Assembly (NCBI GenBank): GCA_022826245.1
Contig: JAJDVG010000060.1
Span: 1 to 37,319, forward strand
Reading direction: 5' to 3'
DNA: 37,319 bases
DNA from: Gammaproteobacteria bacterium
GTDB lineage: Bacteria; Pseudomonadota; Gammaproteobacteria; Steroidobacterales; Rariloculaceae
Part shown: piece after piece, positions 7,774 through 16,771 of the stretch
How positions within the stretch are numbered: the stretch's first letter is position 1
How the letters are laid out: each line of letters opens with the position of its first letter
Position numbers and translations under genes: made by a program
Notes under the pieces: generated by a model
Seen by the model: the letters and a program-made list of their open reading frames with translations, nothing else
Databases searched by the model: none
Told to the model about the DNA's origin: nothing

Positions 7774-7803
7774 TTGACATTTCGCGACCAGATTCGAAAG
7801 AAT
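7774..7803 (+). promoter_or_regulatory. Probable ilvC promoter
   Basis: A perfect TTGACA (-35, 7774-7779) is followed after 18 bases by AAGAAT (7798-7803, four of six matches to TATAAT). Predicted start is near 7810, so the transcript would begin directly with the hairpin at 7812-7841. The -35 is only 11 bases from the divergent promoter at 7735-7762, so the two probably compete or share regulation. Confidence 0.5.
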
Positions 7804-7811
7804 ATTGAAAC

Positions 7812-7841
7812 AACCCCGCAACCGAAAGGCTGCGGGGTTTT
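7812..7841 (+). terminator. Terminator-like hairpin in the ilvC leader (possible attenuator)
   Basis: AACCCCGCA (7812-7820) pairs with TGCGGGGTT (7831-7839). The loop can close further as CC-GAAA-GG, and the stem runs into TTTT (7838-7841). No plus-strand gene ends upstream, and the flanking genes are divergent, so it cannot be an ordinary end-of-gene terminator. It sits 35 bases before the ilvC start codon. A role as attenuator or 5'-end stabilising hairpin is inferred. I see no convincing leader peptide. Confidence 0.55.
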
Positions 7842-7876
7842 CCAATTGTGCAACTCGCGACCAAGAGGAAGTAGCG

Positions 7877-8863
7877 ATGCAGATGTATCTGGAGTCGGAT
7901 GTCGACGCGGGCGTGCTCATCGGCGAGCGCATCGCCGTACTGGGATACGGGAGTCAGGGCCGCGCTCACGCACTGAACCTGCGCGACTCCGGGTTCGACG
8001 TTGTCGTCGGCCTGCGCCCTGGCGGCAAGACCTGGGCACGCGCCGAGCACGACGGGTTCGCGGTGCGCTCGCCCGCGGCAGCGGCGGCAGGCGCCGGTCT
8101 CGTCGCGTTTCTCGTGCCCGACATGGCCCAGGGCAAGCTTTACAAGGACATCGAGGATCAGCTTGGCCACGGCAGCACGCTGCTGTTCGCGCACGGATTC
8201 AACATCCACTACGGCCGGATCGAACCGCGCGCCGATCTCGATGTCGTGCTGATCGCGCCCAAGGGGCCGGGCGACCTCGTACGCAGGCAATACGAGGCCG
8301 GCCGCGGCGTACCTTGCCTGCTGGCCGTTGCGCAGGACGCGACCGGCAACGCCCGGGCACGCGCTCTGGCCTATGCGCATCACATCGGCGGCACGCGGGG
8401 CGGAGTGCTGACCACGACGTTTGCCGAAGAAACGGAAACGGATCTGTTCGGCGAACAGGCAGTGCTCTGCGGTGGCGCGACCGAGCTCATCGTGCGCGGC
8501 TTCGAGACCCTCGTCGAAGCCGGTTATCAGCCGGAAGTCGCCTATTTCGAGTGCATGCACGAGATGAAGCTCATAGTCGACCTGCTGCATGAAGGCGGCC
8601 TCAGGAAGATGCACGAGTTCGTCAGCGAGACAGCCAAGTTCGGCGATCTGACCCGCGGTCCGCGCATCATTGACGACCACGTCAAGGCCAGCATGCGCGC
8701 GGTCCTCAAGGAGGTTCAGGACGGCACGTTCGCGCGCGAGTGGATCGAGGAGAATGAATCCGGGCTCGACGGCTACAACAGGCTGCTCGAGGAAGACCTC
8801 GACAATCCGATCGAGGACGTCGGGCGAGAACTCCGGGGACGGATGAGTTGGCTGCAGCAATAG
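7877..8863 (+). CDS. ilvC: Ketol-acid reductoisomerase (class I)
   Basis: A 328-residue class I KARI. It isomerises and reduces acetolactate or acetohydroxybutyrate, the second common step of valine and isoleucine synthesis. The N-terminal Rossmann fold shows [19 protein letters not shown] (21-39). The C-terminal metal site carries Asp and Glu in TDLFGEQ, Glu in [11 protein letters not shown], and Ser in VSETAKFGD, so it should be active. Two deviations stand out. GYGSQG is followed by Arg29 where His is usual. The phosphate-binding loop reads LRPGGKTW, with Gly50 and Thr52 where two serines normally contact NADPH, hinting at changed cofactor preference. ATG at 7877 is chosen because AGAGGAAG precedes it; the frame further upstream crosses the hairpin. 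Confidence 0.95.
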   Translation: MQMYLESDVDAGVLIGERIAVLGYGSQGRAHALNLRDSGFDVVVGLRPGGKTWARAEHDGFAVRSPAAAAAGAGLVAFLVPDMAQGKLYKDIEDQLGHGSTLLFAHGFNIHYGRIEPRADLDVVLIAPKGPGDLVRRQYEAGRGVPCLLAVAQDATGNARARALAYAHHIGGTRGGVLTTTFAEETETDLFGEQAVLCGGATELIVRGFETLVEAGYQPEVAYFECMHEMKLIVDLLHEGGLRKMHEFVSETAKFGDLTRGPRIIDDHVKASMRAVLKEVQDGTFAREWIEENESGLDGYNRLLEEDLDNPIEDVGRELRGRMSWLQQ

Positions 8864-8982
8864 AGCTGCGGCAGCACCGTACCTGCCCGTTGCACACACG
8901 CGGGCGCGAGTGCGCCGGGAAGGGAAACCGTAACGCTGCCCGCGGCTTTTGGCGTACCGCGATAATCATGTAGAGTGGCGCG

Positions 8983-9951
8983 ATGCCTCTGAAGGAAAGC
9001 CGCACAATCTGGCACGACGGCGCACTCGTTCCCTGGGAACAGGCCACGGTCCATGTGCTGAGCCATGCCCTGCACTACGGCTCGTCCGTGTTCGAGGGCA
9101 TTCGGGTCTACAAGACGCCCGACGGCCCAATGGGCCTGCGGCTCACGGATCACATCAAACGCATGTACGACTCCGCGAAGGTCTACCGGCTCATCATCCC
9201 CTATCCGCTCGAGACGCTCGTCGCCGCCTGCAAGCTCGTCATCCGGGACAATGACCTGACGGAGGGCGCGTACATCCGGCCGATCGCTTTTCGCGGTTAC
9301 GGCGAGATGGGCGTGGCCGGCAATCCCGAGGACCCCGCCGTATGCTCGGTCGCCGCCTGGGAGTGGGGTTCGTATCTCGGCGAGGACGGGCTCGAGACGG
9401 GCGTCGATGTCTGCATATCTTCGTGGCAGCGGGTGGCGCCGAATACCGTACCTGCACTCGCCAAGGCCGGCGGCAATTACCTGTCGAGCATCCTCGTCAC
9501 GCTCGAAGCCAGGCGTCTCGGCTTCGTCGAGGGCATCGCCCTCAACACGAGCGGTTTCGTCAGCGAAGGCGCCGGCGAGAACCTGTTCCTAGTGCGCGAC
9601 GGCAAGATCTACACGCCGCCGGTCGCGGCGTCGATCCTTGCGGGTCTGACGCGCAACACTGTCGTCGAGCTTGCGTTGGCGCTCGGCCTTGAGGTCGTCG
9701 AACAGCAGATCCCGCGTGAACTGCTGTACATCGCCGATGAAATCTTTCTGAGCGGGACCGCGGCCGAGATCACGCCCGTGCGTTCGGTCGACCGGATCGA
9801 GGTGGGTTCGGGCAAGCGCGGCCCTGTGACGGAACGTCTGCAGACGGAGTTCTTCGGGCTGTTCGACGGCTCGACGCGCGACCGCTGGGGTTGGCTCGAA
9901 CCGATGCTCGATGCAACCGACGTGCGCGCCGACTGCCCGGTCGCCGTCTAG
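8983..9951 (+). CDS. ilvE: Branched-chain amino acid aminotransferase
   Basis: A 322-residue fold-type IV PLP aminotransferase. It makes the last transamination step for leucine, isoleucine and valine. PLP Lys161 lies in [12 protein letters not shown], and [14 protein letters not shown] matches the class-IV signature (EGIALNTSG has Asn where Asp is common). [13 protein letters not shown] (31-43) is the typical N-terminal substrate-pocket segment. Length and motifs agree with group I IlvE. It follows ilvC after 119 bases, a gap holding a GATAAT (8961-8966) that could be a -10 element with no good -35, so an internal promoter is possible but unproven. leuC starts 10 bases after its stop. Confidence 0.95.
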   Translation: MPLKESRTIWHDGALVPWEQATVHVLSHALHYGSSVFEGIRVYKTPDGPMGLRLTDHIKRMYDSAKVYRLIIPYPLETLVAACKLVIRDNDLTEGAYIRPIAFRGYGEMGVAGNPEDPAVCSVAAWEWGSYLGEDGLETGVDVCISSWQRVAPNTVPALAKAGGNYLSSILVTLEARRLGFVEGIALNTSGFVSEGAGENLFLVRDGKIYTPPVAASILAGLTRNTVVELALALGLEVVEQQIPRELLYIADEIFLSGTAAEITPVRSVDRIEVGSGKRGPVTERLQTEFFGLFDGSTRDRWGWLEPMLDATDVRADCPVAV

Positions 9952-9961
9952 GGAAATACCC

Positions 9962-11365
9962 ATGAGCGCCAGATCCCTTTTCGAGAAGGTGTGGGACACG
10001 CATGTCGTGACGCCGGAAACCGATGACAGGCCGGCGATACTCTACGTCGACCTGCATCTCGTCCACGAAGTCACGAGCCCCCAGGCCTTCGACGTTCTCC
10101 GCGAGAAAGGTCTCAAGGTACGCCGTCCGGATCTCTGCCTGGCAACGCTCGACCATTCGATACCGACCGTCCCGGTCGCTTCGATCAGGGATCTGGAGAT
10201 CGTCAGCGAACCGGCTGCCGCGCGCCAGCTCGTCCAGATGGAAAGGAACTGCGCCGAGTTCGGCATCGAACTGCACGGTTTCGCGAGCGACAACCGCGGT
10301 ATCGTGCACGTGATCGGGCCCGAACTCGGCGCGACGCAGCCCGGCAAGACGATCGTCTGCGGCGATTCGCACACGAGCACGCACGGCGCCTTCGGCGCGC
10401 TGGCCTTCGGTATCGGCACGACCGAGGTCGGTCACGCGCTCGCCACGCAGTGTCTGCTGCAGCGCCGCCCGAAGACCCTCGCGATCAATCTCGAGGGCAC
10501 GCTCAGGGCCGGCGTCACGGCCAAGGACGTCATCCTGCGGATAATCGGCGCCATCGGCGTCGGCGGGGGCACGGGACACGCGATCGAGTATCGCGGCTCG
10601 GCGATCGCCGGTCTTTCGATGGAAGAGCGCATGACGATCTGCAACATGTCGATCGAAGCCGGCGCGCGGGCCGGCATGATCGCCCCCGACGACACGACTT
10701 ACGAATATATGGCGGGTCGGCCGCTCGCACCGGCCGGGCCGGACTGGGACCGCGCCCTCGTCCAGTGGCAAACGCTGCCGAGCGACCCCGGGGCGAGCTA
10801 CGACAGATCGGTCGATATCGACGTCTCCGAGCTCACGCCGATGGTGACCTTCGGCACGAATCCGGGCATGGTGATCTCGATAGACGATGCGGTGCCCGAG
10901 CACGACGACGCCGCGTTCCGCAAGGCGCTTGCGTACATGCAGATCGAGGCGGGCAAGCCGCTGAGCGGCCAGCCGGTCAACGTGGTCTTCATCGGCTCAT
11001 GCACGAACGGGCGCCTCAGCGATATCCGGCAGGCAGCGAGCGTTCTCGAGGGCCGGCGCGTGTCCGACAACGTGCGTCTCCTGGTCGTACCGGGCTCCGA
11101 ACGCGTCAAACGCGATGCCGAGGCTCAGGGACTCGACGAGATCGTGCGCGCAGCCGGCGGCGAGTGGCGCGAACCGGGCTGCTCGATGTGCATCGCCATG
11201 AACGGCGATCGCGTCACGCGCGGGGAACTCGCGGTCAGCACGAGCAACCGAAATTTCGAAGGCCGCCAGGGCAGCGGCGCACGGACGATTCTCGCCAGTC
11301 CCCTGACGGCCGCGGCCGCGGCGGTTACCGGCGTCGTCACGGACCCGCGCGCGCTTCTGAGTTGA
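9962..11365 (+). CDS. leuC: 3-isopropylmalate dehydratase large subunit
   Basis: A 467-residue aconitase-family protein which, with LeuD, converts 2-isopropylmalate to 3-isopropylmalate in leucine synthesis. The [4Fe-4S] ligands are visible as Cys in GSCTNGR and the pair in CSMCIAMN, and the substrate motif [12 protein letters not shown] is intact. The frame is open slightly upstream, but ATG at 9962 ([16 protein letters not shown]) is the family start and gives the standard length. It lies 10 bases after ilvE and 24 bases before leuD. leuA is not in the window, so the first leucine step must be encoded elsewhere. Confidence 0.96.
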   Translation: MSARSLFEKVWDTHVVTPETDDRPAILYVDLHLVHEVTSPQAFDVLREKGLKVRRPDLCLATLDHSIPTVPVASIRDLEIVSEPAAARQLVQMERNCAEFGIELHGFASDNRGIVHVIGPELGATQPGKTIVCGDSHTSTHGAFGALAFGIGTTEVGHALATQCLLQRRPKTLAINLEGTLRAGVTAKDVILRIIGAIGVGGGTGHAIEYRGSAIAGLSMEERMTICNMSIEAGARAGMIAPDDTTYEYMAGRPLAPAGPDWDRALVQWQTLPSDPGASYDRSVDIDVSELTPMVTFGTNPGMVISIDDAVPEHDDAAFRKALAYMQIEAGKPLSGQPVNVVFIGSCTNGRLSDIRQAASVLEGRRVSDNVRLLVVPGSERVKRDAEAQGLDEIVRAAGGEWREPGCSMCIAMNGDRVTRGELAVSTSNRNFEGRQGSGARTILASPLTAAAAAVTGVVTDPRALLS

Positions 11366-11389
11366 GCCACACTCGCAGCGAGTCACTTC

Positions 11390-11965
11390 ATGGAAACCAT
11401 CGCACGAATTCGGTCGAGGACGGTCGTATTGCCGATCGAAGATATCGATACCGACCAGATCATTCCGGCCCGCTTTCTGACGACGACAAGCCGGAGAGGC
11501 CTCGGCAAACGACTGTTTGCCGATTGGCGCTACGATGCCGACGGTCGGGAGCGTGCCGACTTCGTCTTGAACCGCCCGGAATCCGAGGGCGCGGCCGTCC
11601 TGGTCGGCGGCAACAATTTCGGCTGCGGCTCGTCGCGCGAACATGCGCCCTGGGCGCTCGTCGACTTCGGCTTTCGCGCAGTCATCAGTACGGAAATCGC
11701 CGATATCTTCCGCAGCAACTCTTTGAAGAACGGACTGATTCCGGTGATCGTCGATGCAGCGACCCATGAGTGGCTCATCGAGCACCCCGGCGCGGAAGTC
11801 GCCATCGATCTCGAAGGCCGCTCGCTCGAGTTGCCGGACGGACGCAGCGTCACGTTTCCCATCGACGGATTCTCGCGCTATTGCCTCATGAACGGCATCG
11901 ATGAACTCGGGTTTCTGCTCGAGAACGAGAGCTCGATCCGCGCATACGAGCAACGCGCGTCATGA
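11390..11965 (+). CDS. leuD: 3-isopropylmalate dehydratase small subunit
   Basis: A 191-residue swivel-domain subunit that completes the LeuCD isomerase. It shows the family signatures [13 protein letters not shown] (18-30) and [18 protein letters not shown], the loop that supplies substrate-binding residues to the LeuC iron-sulfur site. Length is slightly below E. coli LeuD (201). The stop overlaps the leuB start by 4 bases (ATGA), indicating translational coupling. Confidence 0.96.
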   Translation: METIARIRSRTVVLPIEDIDTDQIIPARFLTTTSRRGLGKRLFADWRYDADGRERADFVLNRPESEGAAVLVGGNNFGCGSSREHAPWALVDFGFRAVISTEIADIFRSNSLKNGLIPVIVDAATHEWLIEHPGAEVAIDLEGRSLELPDGRSVTFPIDGFSRYCLMNGIDELGFLLENESSIRAYEQRAS

Positions 11966-13026
11966 GCCGCAAGATCGTGGTGCTGGCCGGCGACGGAGTC
12001 GGCCCGGAAGTTTCGGCCCAGGCAGTACGGGTGCTCGAAACCGTGTCCGACAAGGCGAACCTGGATCTCGAGTTCGAACCGGCCCTGCTTGGCGGCGCGG
12101 CGATCGATGCGGTCGGTTCTCCCCTGCCCGACGAAACGCTCGCGGCGTGCAGGGCGGCTTCGGCCGTGTTTCTGGGCGCGGTCGGCGGCCCGAAGTGGGA
12201 TACCGTACCGGTTGAGATACGACCCGAGGTCGGTTTGCTCGGACTGCGCAAGGAACTCGGCCTCTTTGCGAATCTCAGGCCCGTCAAGACCATCCCCTCG
12301 CTCGTCGAAGCGTCGCCGCTCAAGAACGAACGGCTTGCGGGTGTGGACATCGTCGTCGTGCGCGAACTGACAGGCGGCATCTATTTCGGCAAGCGGTCGC
12401 GCAGCGCCGACGAAGCTTTCGATACCTGCGAATATACGGTCGGCGAGATCGAGCGGGTCTGCCGGGCCGCGGCCGTGCTTGCACGCGGACGGCGCGGCAG
12501 GATCACGTCGATCGACAAGTTCAACGTGCTCGATACCTCACGCCTCTGGCGCGAAACGGCGAGCCGCGTGTTTCGCGCGGAGTTTCCCGATCTCGAAGTC
12601 GAACACCTGCTCGTGGATGCCGCTGCGATGCATCTGCTGAGCCGGCCCGCCGATTTCGACGTCATGGTCACCGAGAACATGTTCGGCGATATCCTGACGG
12701 ACGAAGCATCCATGCTCGCGGGCTCCATGGGTCTGCTGCCATCGGCTTCGCTCGGCGACGGCGGTCCCGGTCTCTACGAACCGATCCACGGTTCGGCGCC
12801 GGATATCGCGGGCCGCAATGCCGCCAACCCCTGCGGAGCGATCCTGAGCGCGGCGTTGCTGCTGCGGCATTCCTGCGGCGCGGATGATGCGGCATCGGCT
12901 GTCGAGGCGGCCGTTGACGCCGTACTCGCCGACGGTATTCGCACACGCGACATCGCTGCTCCGGGACAGACGGCGGTCGGCACCGCCGAGTTCGGCCAGG
13001 CCGTCGTCGAACGCCTCGCACTGTGA
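11962..13026 (+). CDS. leuB: 3-isopropylmalate dehydrogenase
   Basis: A 354-residue member of the isocitrate/isopropylmalate dehydrogenase family. It oxidatively decarboxylates 3-isopropylmalate with NAD+. The N-terminus [22 protein letters not shown], the catalytic region [14 protein letters not shown], and the metal-binding [22 protein letters not shown] are all present, followed by the NAD-site [15 protein letters not shown]. It is the last gene of the ilvC-ilvE-leuCDB group. The following 119 bases to the next gene carry a separate promoter/operator, so transcription units probably divide here. Confidence 0.96.
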   Translation: MSRKIVVLAGDGVGPEVSAQAVRVLETVSDKANLDLEFEPALLGGAAIDAVGSPLPDETLAACRAASAVFLGAVGGPKWDTVPVEIRPEVGLLGLRKELGLFANLRPVKTIPSLVEASPLKNERLAGVDIVVVRELTGGIYFGKRSRSADEAFDTCEYTVGEIERVCRAAAVLARGRRGRITSIDKFNVLDTSRLWRETASRVFRAEFPDLEVEHLLVDAAAMHLLSRPADFDVMVTENMFGDILTDEASMLAGSMGLLPSASLGDGGPGLYEPIHGSAPDIAGRNAANPCGAILSAALLLRHSCGADDAASAVEAAVDAVLADGIRTRDIAAPGQTAVGTAEFGQAVVERLAL

Positions 13027-13068
13027 ATCCCTACCGGTAGCACCGGAAAAGATCGGGCAGACGGTGAC

Positions 13069-13126
13069 TGGACACGATTGGGCCTGTGCCATAACATGCT
13101 AATGCATTAACATGTTATTACATTAG
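13069..13126 (+). promoter_or_regulatory. Promoter and nested palindromic operator upstream of hisR-his operon
   Basis: TGGACA (-35, 13069-13074) and TAACAT (-10, 13092-13097) are 17 bases apart. Overlapping and following the -10 is an AT-rich cluster of interlocking palindromes. ATAACATG (13091-13098) pairs with CATGTTAT (13111-13118). TAATGCATTA (13100-13109) and TAACATGTTA (13108-13117) are each perfect 10-base palindromes. CTAATG (13099-13104) mirrors CATTAG (13121-13126). The cluster lies 20 bases before a TrpR-family gene, the expected place for an autoregulatory operator. That the product binds here is inference. Confidence 0.6.
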
Positions 13127-13145
13127 TGCAACGACGGACTCCGGC

Positions 13146-13460
13146 ATGAAGTCACATCGCAACGTGAACCCGGGATCGGTGGCACGGGCCGAACGCGGGC
13201 TGTATGAAGCCATCCTCTGCCTTCGCACCGATGACGAATGCAGGCGATTTTTCACCGACCTGTGCACGCCCGCCGAGCTCGAAGCCATGATCGACCGATG
13301 GAGCGTCGTCGCACACCTCAACGACGGCCTCCCCTATCGGCGAATCCACGAACTCACGGGAGTTTCCGTCACGACGATCGGCCGTGTTGCACGATTCCTG
13401 ATCGACGGCAACGGCGGCTACCGAATGGCTCTCGAACGCATGGACGGTGCACGGCAATGA
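13146..13460 (+). CDS. hisR: TrpR-like transcriptional regulator, YerC/YecD family (putative his regulator)
   Basis: A 104-residue helix-turn-helix protein of the TrpR/YerC-YecD superfamily. The core LYEAILCLRTDDECRRFF, DLCTPAELEAMIDRW, PYRRIHELTGVSVTTIGRVARFL and GNGGYRMAL matches the family; the helix-turn-helix is about residues 62-84. YerC-type proteins next to his genes have been proposed as histidine regulators (HisR) from comparative genomics. Here the gene is the first of the his operon and its stop overlaps the hisG start by 4 bases (ATGA). Immediately upstream is a dense palindrome cluster. The effector is unknown, with histidine the natural guess. The symbol follows that proposal and is less certain than the family. 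Confidence 0.75.
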   Translation: MKSHRNVNPGSVARAERGLYEAILCLRTDDECRRFFTDLCTPAELEAMIDRWSVVAHLNDGLPYRRIHELTGVSVTTIGRVARFLIDGNGGYRMALERMDGARQ

Positions 13461-14365
13461 ACAGCAAGGAGACCGGCGACCGGATCAAGATCGCCGTACA
13501 GAAATCCGGCCGCCTGACCGAACATTCGATGGACCTGCTGGTCCGTTGCGGCCTGAGCTATTCGCGCGGCAAGGATCGGCTCATCTGTTACGGCGAGAAC
13601 ATGCCCATCGACGTGCTGCTCGTGCGTGACGACGATATTCCCGATCTCGTTCAGGAGGATGTCTGCGACCTGGGGATCGTCGGGCTCAACATCATCGAGG
13701 AAAGTGCCCTGGCCCTGCGTGCCGACGGCGCAAGCCGGCTGTTCGACCAGGTCGCGACGCTCGATTTCGGGCAATGCCGCCTGAGTTTCGCGGTGCCGCG
13801 CGGGACGCCGTACCGGGATGCAGGCTCACTCGCCGGCAAACGCATTGCCACGAGTTATCCCCGCACCGTGTCGGACTATCTCGAGCGCAACGGCGTCGAT
13901 GCGAACGTCGTCGTGTTCTCCGGAGCCGTCGAGATCGCGCCGAGTCTCGGCCGCGCCGACCTGATCTGCGATCTCGTATCGAGCGGCGAAACCCTCAAGG
14001 CTCACGATCTGCAGGAAGTCGCGACGGTTCTCGAAAGCCGCGCGGCGCTGATTCGTACGCCGGTGGAACTTGCGCCCGCCAAGGCCAGATGGGTCGAGCG
14101 CCTGCTGCAGCGCATCGAGGGCGTACTGCAGGTCAAGGAGAGCAAGTACATCATGCTGCACGCACCGCGAGCGGCGCTCAAGGAAATCACGGCGCTGCTG
14201 CCCGGCAGCGAAGCGCCGACGATCATGACGCTCGAGGGAACGGACGACAAGGTCGCCGTGCATGCGGTGTGCCGCGAGAATGTGTTCTGGGAAACGCTCG
14301 AGCAGCTCAAGGAAGTCGGGGCAAGCTCGATGCTCGTGCTGCCCGTCGAGAAGATGCTTGCCTGA
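13457..14365 (+). CDS. hisG: ATP phosphoribosyltransferase (long form)
   Basis: A 302-residue long-form HisG that condenses ATP with PRPP, the committed and feedback-controlled step of histidine synthesis. The N-terminus RIKIAVQKSGRLTEHSMDLL, the segment DLGIVGLNIIEE, the PRPP-binding region EIAPSLGRADLICDLVSSGETL and the C-terminal ACT-like regulatory part (about residues 225-300, ending LPVEKMLA) are present. So it should be histidine-inhibited and not require HisZ. The ATG at 13457 overlaps the hisR stop; upstream codons in the same frame have no conservation. Confidence 0.96.
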   Translation: MNSKETGDRIKIAVQKSGRLTEHSMDLLVRCGLSYSRGKDRLICYGENMPIDVLLVRDDDIPDLVQEDVCDLGIVGLNIIEESALALRADGASRLFDQVATLDFGQCRLSFAVPRGTPYRDAGSLAGKRIATSYPRTVSDYLERNGVDANVVVFSGAVEIAPSLGRADLICDLVSSGETLKAHDLQEVATVLESRAALIRTPVELAPAKARWVERLLQRIEGVLQVKESKYIMLHAPRAALKEITALLPGSEAPTIMTLEGTDDKVAVHAVCRENVFWETLEQLKEVGASSMLVLPVEKMLA

Positions 14366-14378
14366 CGGTCGCGGTCCC

Positions 14379-15695
14379 ATGCTGAAGCGATACGTCTGGA
14401 ACGACCTGAGCAGCGAGATCCGCGATGCCGTTCTGGCGCGGCCGGAGCCGGGCGGCGACGCAAGCCTGGCCGCGAGCGTCGCCGCGATCATCGAGCGCGT
14501 GAGACGCGGCGGTGATGCCGCTCTGCTTGCGCTGACCGAGGAACTCGACGGTATCGCGCTGCCTTCGCTCGAAGTCACGGACGCGGAGTTCGACGAGGCG
14601 GCGGAGCGCCTTACCGGGGAGCAGCGCCGCGCCATCCGCCTGGCGGCGGACAATATCGAGGCGTTTCATGAAGCCCAGTTGCCCCGGCGCCTGGTCGTCG
14701 ATACGGCGCCCGGCGTGCGCTGCGAGCGCGTGTCGCGGCCGATCGAACGCGTCGGCCTCTATGTTCCCGCCGGCAGTGCTCCGCTGCCGTCGACGGCACT
14801 CATGCTCGGAGTTCCGGCACGGCTGGCCGGCTGCCCGACTCGGATCATGTGCAGTCCGGTGCAGGCCGACGGCCGGGTCGATGCCGCGGTGCTGCATGCC
14901 GCCCGGATCAGCGGCATCCCGCGCGTGTTTCGGCTCGGCGGCGCCCAGGCGATCGCAGCGATGGCCTACGGGACCGAGTCCGTACCCAAGGTCGACAAGG
15001 TATTCGGGCCCGGCAATGCCTGGGTCACCGAAGCGAAATCTCAGGTCGATCGGGATCCGAGAGGCGCCGCGCGCGACTACCCGGCCGGTCCGTCCGAAGT
15101 TCTCGTCATCGCCGATGAACTGGCCCGGGCCGACTTCGTGGCAGCGGATTTGCTCTCGCAAGCCGAGCACGGCGGCGACTCGCAGGTGCTCCTGCTGACG
15201 ACGAGCGAGCGACAGGCCGATGCCGTCAGCGAGCAGATTGCGATCCAAAAGAAGACGCTGAGCCGGCTTGCGATCGTCGACGAGGCGCTGGGACATTCGA
15301 GCATCGTCGTCGTCGACGATCTCGATACCGCGCTTGCGATTTCCAATCGCTACGCACCGGAGCACCTGATTCTGCAGGTCGCCGATCCGCGCCGCTGGCT
15401 GCCCGAAGTCCGTGCCGCCGGGTCGGTATTTCTGGGCCCCTGGGCGCCGGAATCGGTCGGCGACTATTGCAGCGGCACGAATCACGTCCTGCCGACCGCG
15501 GGTTACGCGCACCGCTATTCGAGTCTCGGCGTCACCGATTTCCTGCGCTCGATGACGGTGCAGGAACTGACCCGGGCCGGTCTTCGGGGCATCGGCCCGA
15601 TCGCCGAGACGCTCGCGATGCTCGAGGGGCTCGACGCACATGCCGAGGCCGTCCGCGCGCGCCTGGCGGCAATCGACGAAGGTACGGCGCCATGA
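14379..15695 (+). CDS. hisD: Histidinol dehydrogenase
   Basis: A 438-residue zinc enzyme that oxidises histidinol to histidine with two NAD+, the last two steps of the pathway. Recognisable blocks are VGLYVPAGSAPLPSTALML, RLGGAQAIAAMAYGTESVPKVD, GPGNAWVTEAK, GPSEVLVIAD and the zinc/catalytic LLSQAEHGGDSQVLLLT, and then CSGTNHVLPTAGYA. The reading frame extends further upstream, but ATG 14379 (MLKRYVWNDLSSEI) gives the normal N-terminus and follows hisG by 13 bases. It overlaps hisC by 4 bases. Confidence 0.96.
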   Translation: MLKRYVWNDLSSEIRDAVLARPEPGGDASLAASVAAIIERVRRGGDAALLALTEELDGIALPSLEVTDAEFDEAAERLTGEQRRAIRLAADNIEAFHEAQLPRRLVVDTAPGVRCERVSRPIERVGLYVPAGSAPLPSTALMLGVPARLAGCPTRIMCSPVQADGRVDAAVLHAARISGIPRVFRLGGAQAIAAMAYGTESVPKVDKVFGPGNAWVTEAKSQVDRDPRGAARDYPAGPSEVLVIADELARADFVAADLLSQAEHGGDSQVLLLTTSERQADAVSEQIAIQKKTLSRLAIVDEALGHSSIVVVDDLDTALAISNRYAPEHLILQVADPRRWLPEVRAAGSVFLGPWAPESVGDYCSGTNHVLPTAGYAHRYSSLGVTDFLRSMTVQELTRAGLRGIGPIAETLAMLEGLDAHAEAVRARLAAIDEGTAP

Positions 15696-16771
15696 GTTCC
15701 GTGCTCGAACTTGCGCGGCCCGAACTGCGCGGCCTGCGTCCCTATACCGCCGGCGTCTGGGATCCCGACTACGTCAGGCTCAACGCCAACGAATCGCCGT
15801 GGCGGCTGCCCGCCGACAAGAGCGAACGCGGCCTCAATATCTATCCTCCGCCGCGGCCGTTCGAACTGCGATCCGCACTGGCGGCCCATTACGGCGTGAG
15901 CGAGCCGCAACTTCTCGTCACGCGCGGCAGCAGCGAAGCGATCGACGTCCTGATCCGCGGGTTCTGCCGCTCGGGCGTCGACAGAATCCTGATCTGTCCG
16001 CCGACGTTCGACATGTACCGCGTGTATGCCGGCATTCAGGGCGCCGAGGTCGTCGCCGTGCCGCTCGATGAGCGCAACGACTTCGCGCTCGATGCCGATC
16101 GGGTCGTTCGCGATGCCGGCGAACGGACGAAGATCGTTTTTCTGTGTTCGCCGAACAACCCGACCGGGGCAGCATTCCCGCCAGGCGCCATCGACGGGAT
16201 CTGCGATGCGCTTGCCGGCCGCGCGCTCGTAGTGATCGACGAGGCGTACCACGAGTTCGCTGACGCCGGAGGCCTCGCCCACTTGCTGGAACGGCACGAG
16301 CACGTCGTGCTGCTCAGAACGCTGTCGAAGTGCGTTGCGCTTGCGGGCGCGCGCTGCGGCGCCATGCTCGCTTCGCCCGCGGTCACCGATTTTCTCGGCG
16401 GCGTACTGCCGCCCTACACCTTTCCGACGCCGTCGATCGAACTCGTGCTTGCGGGACTGGCCGACGACTCGCTGCGCGTCGCCGACGAGCGGGTCGCGCT
16501 GATCAAGCGCGAGCGCCGCCGGCTCGCCGCCGCCCTGCTGGATCTGCCCGACGTGCTGAAGGTGTATCCGAGCGACGCCAATTTTGTCCTCGCGCGGACG
16601 CGCAACGCACCGGCATTCGCCGAGACGGCGCGCCGGGCACGAATTCTCGTGCGTCTTTTCCCGGGCGAACCGATGCTGGCGGACTGTGTACGGATCACGG
16701 TCGGGCGCCCGAGGGACAACGATCGGCTATTGCGCGCAGTCGCCGGAGTGGAGCGGATCGATGAGTCGTAA
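15692..16771 (+). CDS. hisC: Histidinol-phosphate aminotransferase
   Basis: A 359-residue fold-type I PLP aminotransferase that transaminates imidazole acetol-phosphate to histidinol phosphate. The N-terminal LNANESPWRLP, SPNNPTG (153-159), DEAYHEF (183-189) and the PLP lysine K213 in RTLSKCVALAGARCG are intact. It begins with ATGA overlapping the hisD stop and its own stop overlaps hisB by 11 bases, both signs of strong coupling in this operon. Confidence 0.96.
   Translation: MSSVLELARPELRGLRPYTAGVWDPDYVRLNANESPWRLPADKSERGLNIYPPPRPFELRSALAAHYGVSEPQLLVTRGSSEAIDVLIRGFCRSGVDRILICPPTFDMYRVYAGIQGAEVVAVPLDERNDFALDADRVVRDAGERTKIVFLCSPNNPTGAAFPPGAIDGICDALAGRALVVIDEAYHEFADAGGLAHLLERHEHVVLLRTLSKCVALAGARCGAMLASPAVTDFLGGVLPPYTFPTPSIELVLAGLADDSLRVADERVALIKRERRRLAAALLDLPDVLKVYPSDANFVLARTRNAPAFAETARRARILVRLFPGEPMLADCVRITVGRPRDNDRLLRAVAGVERIDES

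Larger units (their letters stand above)
7268..7876. other. Divergent intergenic region between the TonB cluster and ilvC
   Basis: This is the only stretch over 300 bases without a convincing protein gene. It holds a candidate structured RNA (7484-7584), a leftward promoter with a palindrome (7735-7762), a rightward promoter (7774-7803) and a terminator-like hairpin (7812-7841). Frames of 77 to 133 codons cross it on both strands, but none has a recognisable domain or credible start. Local AT-rich patches (7441-7490, 7577-7600) contrast with the GC-rich surroundings. Confidence 0.6.

Noticed and set aside
7724..7777. 17-codon frame with Ile, Leu and Val codons that could be an ilv leader peptide
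   Set aside because: No ribosome binding site, no promoter upstream, and it lies over the leftward promoter palindrome that recurs before tonB; the branched-chain codons are few.
7292..8899. 535-codon open frame on the minus strand across ilvC and the control region
   Set aside because: It is antisense to the well-supported ilvC and has no domain; long antisense frames are common in GC-rich coding DNA.
13031..13040. CTACCGGTAG palindrome after leuB as terminator or operator
   Set aside because: Short, no T-run and no second copy; probably chance.
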